Shown here: piece by piece, positions 9,101-11,159 of the stretch
Layout of the letters: each line of letters begins with the position of its first letter
Position numbering within the stretch: position 1 is the first letter of the stretch
NCBI GenBank assembly: GCA_005877655.1
Contig: VBOC01000228.1
Coordinates: forward strand, 1 to 11,159
DNA from: Ignavibacteria bacterium
Lineage (GTDB): Bacteria > Bacteroidota > Ignavibacteria > UBA10030 > SZUA-254
Direction: 5' to 3'
DNA length: 11,159 bases
Notes under the pieces: generated by a model
Seen by the model: only the letters and a program-made list of their open reading frames with translations
The model's database searches: none
Told to the model about the DNA's origin: nothing
Made by a program: the position numbers and the translations under genes

Positions 9101-9763
9101 CCGGCCTGACGCCTCGTTGTACTGCTCGGCCTTCTTCGCCTGCCGCTCGAGGGAGTTGACGGTCTTCTGCACTTCCTTGACGATGTCGTTGACGCGGACC
9201 AAATCCTGCTGGACGCTTTCGAGCTTCCGCATCGCCGCCTTCCGCCGGAATTTGTACTTCGTCACTCCGGCCGCCTCCTCAAAAAGCCGCCGCCGCTCGT
9301 CGGTCTTATCGCTCAGAATGGATTCCACCATTTTCAGTTCGATCACCGAATACGCGTCGCTTCCCATCCCGGTGTCCATGAACAGGTCGAGAATGTCCTT
9401 CAAACGGCAGGGCACTTTGTTCAGGAGATACTCGCTCTCCCCAGAGCGGAAGACGCGGCGCGTGATCGTTACTTCGGAGTATTCGGTGGGCAGAATCCCC
9501 CTCGTATTCTCGATGGTCAGCGACACTTCCGCCAGGCCCAGCGGTTTCCGGCTCTTGGTGCCGTTGAAGATCACATCTTCCATTTTGTCGCTCCGGAGCG
9601 TGCTGTACCGCTGTTCCCCGAGAGCCCAGCGGATCGCGTCCACGATATTGGTCTTGCCGCAGCCGTTCGGACCCACGATCGCGGTGACGCCGGAGTCGAA
9701 ACCCAGGTTGGTTCGCTGTGCAAACGACTTGAAGCCGATGATTTCGATTTTAGAGAGGTACAT
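6200..9763 (-). CDS. smc: chromosome segregation ATPase SMC
   Basis: A full-length SMC protein (1187 residues, the normal bacterial length) that homodimerises and, with ScpA/ScpB, loads on DNA to compact and segregate the chromosome. The N-terminal head has MYLSKIEIIGFKSFA and Walker A GPNGCGKT (31-38). Long heptad-rich coiled coils run at about 170-500 and 675-1000. The hinge is at about 504-670 and includes the RGGGRR turn (658-663). The C-terminal head has the ABC signature LSGGEK (1085-1090), Walker B FCILDEVD (1109-1116, with catalytic Glu at 1114) and VVTHNK (about 1143-1148). The region after the N-terminal Walker A reads YSVIELKMVE, where Firmicutes and Proteobacteria have an IGQG-type sequence; I associate this with Bacteroidota/Chlorobi-type SMC. 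It starts at ATG 9763, nine bases after the GH2-like gene, with only weak Shine-Dalgarno character. No scpA or scpB lies in the window. Confidence 0.98.
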   Translation of the reverse strand: MYLSKIEIIGFKSFAQRTNLGFDSGVTAIVGPNGCGKTNIVDAIRWALGEQRYSTLRSDKMEDVIFNGTKSRKPLGLAEVSLTIENTRGILPTEYSEVTITRRVFRSGESEYLLNKVPCRLKDILDLFMDTGMGSDAYSVIELKMVESILSDKTDERRRLFEEAAGVTKYKFRRKAAMRKLESVQQDLVRVNDIVKEVQKTVNSLERQAKKAEQYNEASGRLKSLEMDLLEREYAHLHGKLKPLEERFALARTDRSGIDESLRRQEEEIDGLRSGLSEVEQLLQEKQSQKAAGLDSLHRTEERVLVAKERLNSLQSNIARFEREKTDLGNQQQLLESEKATLTARREQIQGELASSEIRFAELKEQQRELGQKVDEKKTKVQSVKDAILDLAHEIVQKRGEQERVKERIDNLQGRIDRSLEDNSLYGSDIAQNEALVSQLTAEDRELRRQFVEAEMRFIEREKAKKQVADEIDTLQKESDSLKNEIERRTSRIDFLRRMVESNEGYSEGARYLLGNEAWMRKKITTVADVIQAGEKYRAAVEAVLGDAAHLLVVQNVADGHAALEELKRQDKGKATFICLEWIPRVGRRTRSRLDPACVWAENVVECKPEHRALMKYLLQDAIIVENLKAAQSVLRNFAGIRCVTLAGEVISSAGTLRGGGRRLDEGGLIGKKSQIASFEEEIAKSSAQLKEIGAAIQKKRSAYDSLEMKPHADAVKKIEKDMAAIEMRIAQIEFEKKRAYDGIARNLSELESIKEEIRRLRQQHEAASVDVTASETRKTDHEALGYSAVRELELLEADWNELTKVVNEFEIKVVTLQGDIRNAERDIDRADARMEDIRVTLNRREEEIARAREEISLLSKEAESGTAQLGVLREEFQRLEKEVREIEQTHSAKRDELHRIELRIKDERRLHDDSVAATHDLEMKIAELKSGVDHLKLRATEEFELELQLKTYPENEWVDFAQLRDDVKGLKDRIRVLGAINFAAFEEFTGESERYSFLTGQRDDLNEAERTLLSTIEEINNTAQRKFSDTFGKICENFITTFKELLEEGDECDLRIEEDIDPLEANIEIIAKPRGKRPTSIDLLSGGEKTLTAIALLFAIYLVKPSPFCILDEVDAPLDDSNIDRYTRILKKFSGNTQFIVVTHNKRTMEAASALYGITMEEEGVSKIVTVRFNEEARVRSATVSG

Positions 9764-9772
9764 AGCGTCCGG

Positions 9773-11159
9773 TCACGCCGAATGTTTCATCGCTTGCATG
9801 AAATACCTCAGATAGAGCGAGGTCGATCTCGTATAGTCAAGATAGCTATAAAGCGCCGCAGTCGCAACGATAATGATCAGAAAGCCCAGGAAATAGACCT
9901 TCAATGGAAACACATTGTAGACGATGGAGACGCCTTTCAACAGGCGTGCGAGCACCCAGAGACTGACCACCCCGATCGCCACCACGATCGGCACAATATA
10001 GGTTTCGGTCTCCATCGACAACCGATACAGGACCATGGCGACGGGAATAAAAATAACGTAGGGCAGCATCGACCACATGGTGATCGAAAAGCAATGGTAA
10101 AAATAAACCCGCGCCTTTGAGGTGATCGACAGGATTCGCACCATGATGCTGAGAACGCAGAGCGCCAAAAACAGCACGCCGGAAACCACCACGATGAACT
10201 TCACGGGGCTCCAGATAAGCCGCACCAGCCCTTCTTTCGGGCTGTCGGGCAGAAACTGGCTCAGGACATTATCGAACACCACGCTGTCCCGGTAATGGGA
10301 AAAGATACTCGAGAGGATCGTCGCCCACGTCACCGAGACAATCATCGCGAGAAAGACGGTATGACCGTTGCTCAGAATTCGCTGATCCCGGACATCGGCG
10401 AAGAAATTATAAGTCCGGAAAAGGGATCGGTTCACGCATTCCCGGAAGCGCCGGTTGCTGTTATAAAGAGAGAAGAAGGAGATGAGCACCAGTATCCCGG
10501 CGACCACGTAGATCATCGGCGCGTTTGATGAATAATTTCCGATGGGAAGCGCCTGGGCCTTCTCGCCGTTGAACACGGTCCGTGTGACGTCGAACGAAGG
10601 CCGCTTATCCCGATCGAGGGTAACTATTCCCATACTATGCACGTACGGATCGTGCGAATGGGTTGAGAGGATGGGGCGGTCGGAGCGCCAATCGCTGAAG
10701 CCTGCAAAGATGCCGCCCACAATCTTGGCATCCCTGATCGCTTCAAAAAACTGCGTCGAGAGCCGCGCCTGGGATTCCATCGAGAGCGGGTCGCTATAGC
10801 CGTTATGATTCCCGGGCTCGATATCCCTGCTGAGCTGGGTTACAAGAATCGGTTTGTCCACGACCGCCAGATCGACAGCCTCCCAACACAGACCCTTCGT
10901 CGATCCGCCCGCGAAATACACCGATCGGGGGTCGAGCGACCTGATGATGTTGCGCATACCGTTCACATAGTCGCACCCCCCCGCCAGCGTGATCTCAAAA
11001 CCGTCGCCGATTCCCCAGGCAAGGACGCACGCATGATGCTTGTCCCTCCAAACCATCTCACGGATATAGTTCGCCGCAAGCTCCTGATAATAATCCTTTC
11101 GAAGAATTTCGGAGGGGACTCCGACGAGCGGAATCTCTTCCATGGCCAGCAGCCCGTAG
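9773..11159 (-). CDS. GH2-like barrel fused to a six-helix membrane domain, catalytic Glu residues missing (5' end cut)
   Basis: The frame is open from the right edge (YGLLA precedes the ATG at 11143) to a TGA at 9773, so the N-terminus lies outside the window; 461 residues are visible. Numbering below is from the Met at 11143. Residues 1-195 resemble the second half of the glycoside hydrolase family 2 TIM barrel: YGLLAMEEIPLVG, NYIREMVWRDKHHACVLAWG (25-44), then KPILVTQL (97-104) and FAGFSDWR (146-153), ending with RDKRPSFDVTRTVFN. In GH2 enzymes the acid/base is in 'W-x-x-G-N-E' and the nucleophile in 'PI-x-x-x-E'. Here these positions read WGIGDG (43-48) and PILVTQ (98-103), so both glutamates appear to be absent. 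Six hydrophobic segments follow, at about 209-227, 260-281, 313-338, 349-374, 381-409 and 415-434, a pattern reminiscent of Yip1-type domains. Upstream domains (a jelly-roll sugar-binding domain would be usual) cannot be seen. It is probably not a working glycosidase; the role is unknown. Confidence 0.72.
   Translation of the reverse strand, partial: YGLLAMEEIPLVGVPSEILRKDYYQELAANYIREMVWRDKHHACVLAWGIGDGFEITLAGGCDYVNGMRNIIRSLDPRSVYFAGGSTKGLCWEAVDLAVVDKPILVTQLSRDIEPGNHNGYSDPLSMESQARLSTQFFEAIRDAKIVGGIFAGFSDWRSDRPILSTHSHDPYVHSMGIVTLDRDKRPSFDVTRTVFNGEKAQALPIGNYSSNAPMIYVVAGILVLISFFSLYNSNRRFRECVNRSLFRTYNFFADVRDQRILSNGHTVFLAMIVSVTWATILSSIFSHYRDSVVFDNVLSQFLPDSPKEGLVRLIWSPVKFIVVVSGVLFLALCVLSIMVRILSITSKARVYFYHCFSITMWSMLPYVIFIPVAMVLYRLSMETETYIVPIVVAIGVVSLWVLARLLKGVSIVYNVFPLKVYFLGFLIIIVATAALYSYLDYTRSTSLYLRYFMQAMKHSA

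Noticed and set aside
9300..9370. Lack of an IGQG-type sequence in the SMC head, at first sight a missing motif
   Set aside because: The YSVIELKMVE wording is what I expect for Bacteroidota/Chlorobi-type SMC, so it is a lineage trait and not damage.
9006..9815. Plus-strand open frame (269 codons) opposite the smc 5' end
   Set aside because: It is Ser/Arg-rich, matches no family I know, and lies antisense to the conserved SMC head. It is a shadow frame.

Overview
The window is a run of seven genes, all on the minus strand and almost without gaps. Transcription runs from the right edge to the left: a membrane-anchored glycoside hydrolase family 2-like protein (5' end cut by the right edge), smc, an MtnX-like HAD phosphatase, an isoprenylcysteine-methyltransferase-like membrane protein, a damaged lpxB, lpxK and ppdK (last few codons cut by the left edge). 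Spacers are 9, 65, 6, 7 and 10 bases, and the lpxK/ppdK pair overlaps by 14 bases, so one long transcription unit is likely. No RNA gene, mobile element, CRISPR array or convincing promoter or terminator was seen, and no stretch over 300 bases lacks a gene. The plus-strand open frames are shadows of the minus-strand genes.

The organism looks like a Gram-negative bacterium with lipid A, because lpxB and lpxK are adjacent. Base composition is moderately GC-rich (judged by eye). The SMC protein has the N-terminal and 'YSVIELKMVE' wording that I associate with Bacteroidota, Chlorobi and Ignavibacteria, so I favour the FCB group, perhaps an Ignavibacteria-like lineage. This is recognition of motifs from memory, not a phylogeny.

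By role: ppdK interconverts pyruvate and PEP (central metabolism). lpxB and lpxK are consecutive steps of lipid A synthesis at the inner membrane. The methyltransferase-like protein and the GH2-like protein are both predicted membrane proteins. smc compacts and segregates the chromosome. The phosphatase resembles the methionine-salvage enzyme MtnX but has no salvage neighbours here. The grouping looks like a mixed housekeeping and envelope operon rather than a dedicated new system.

Two points stand out. First, lpxB has lost roughly 24-25 codons of a conserved segment and changes frame at the same place (around 4664), so as written it cannot make a normal enzyme. Second, the GH2-like protein lacks both expected catalytic glutamates and carries six predicted membrane helices after its barrel, which suggests a non-hydrolytic membrane protein. 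I found no compelling evidence for a wholly new multi-gene system.
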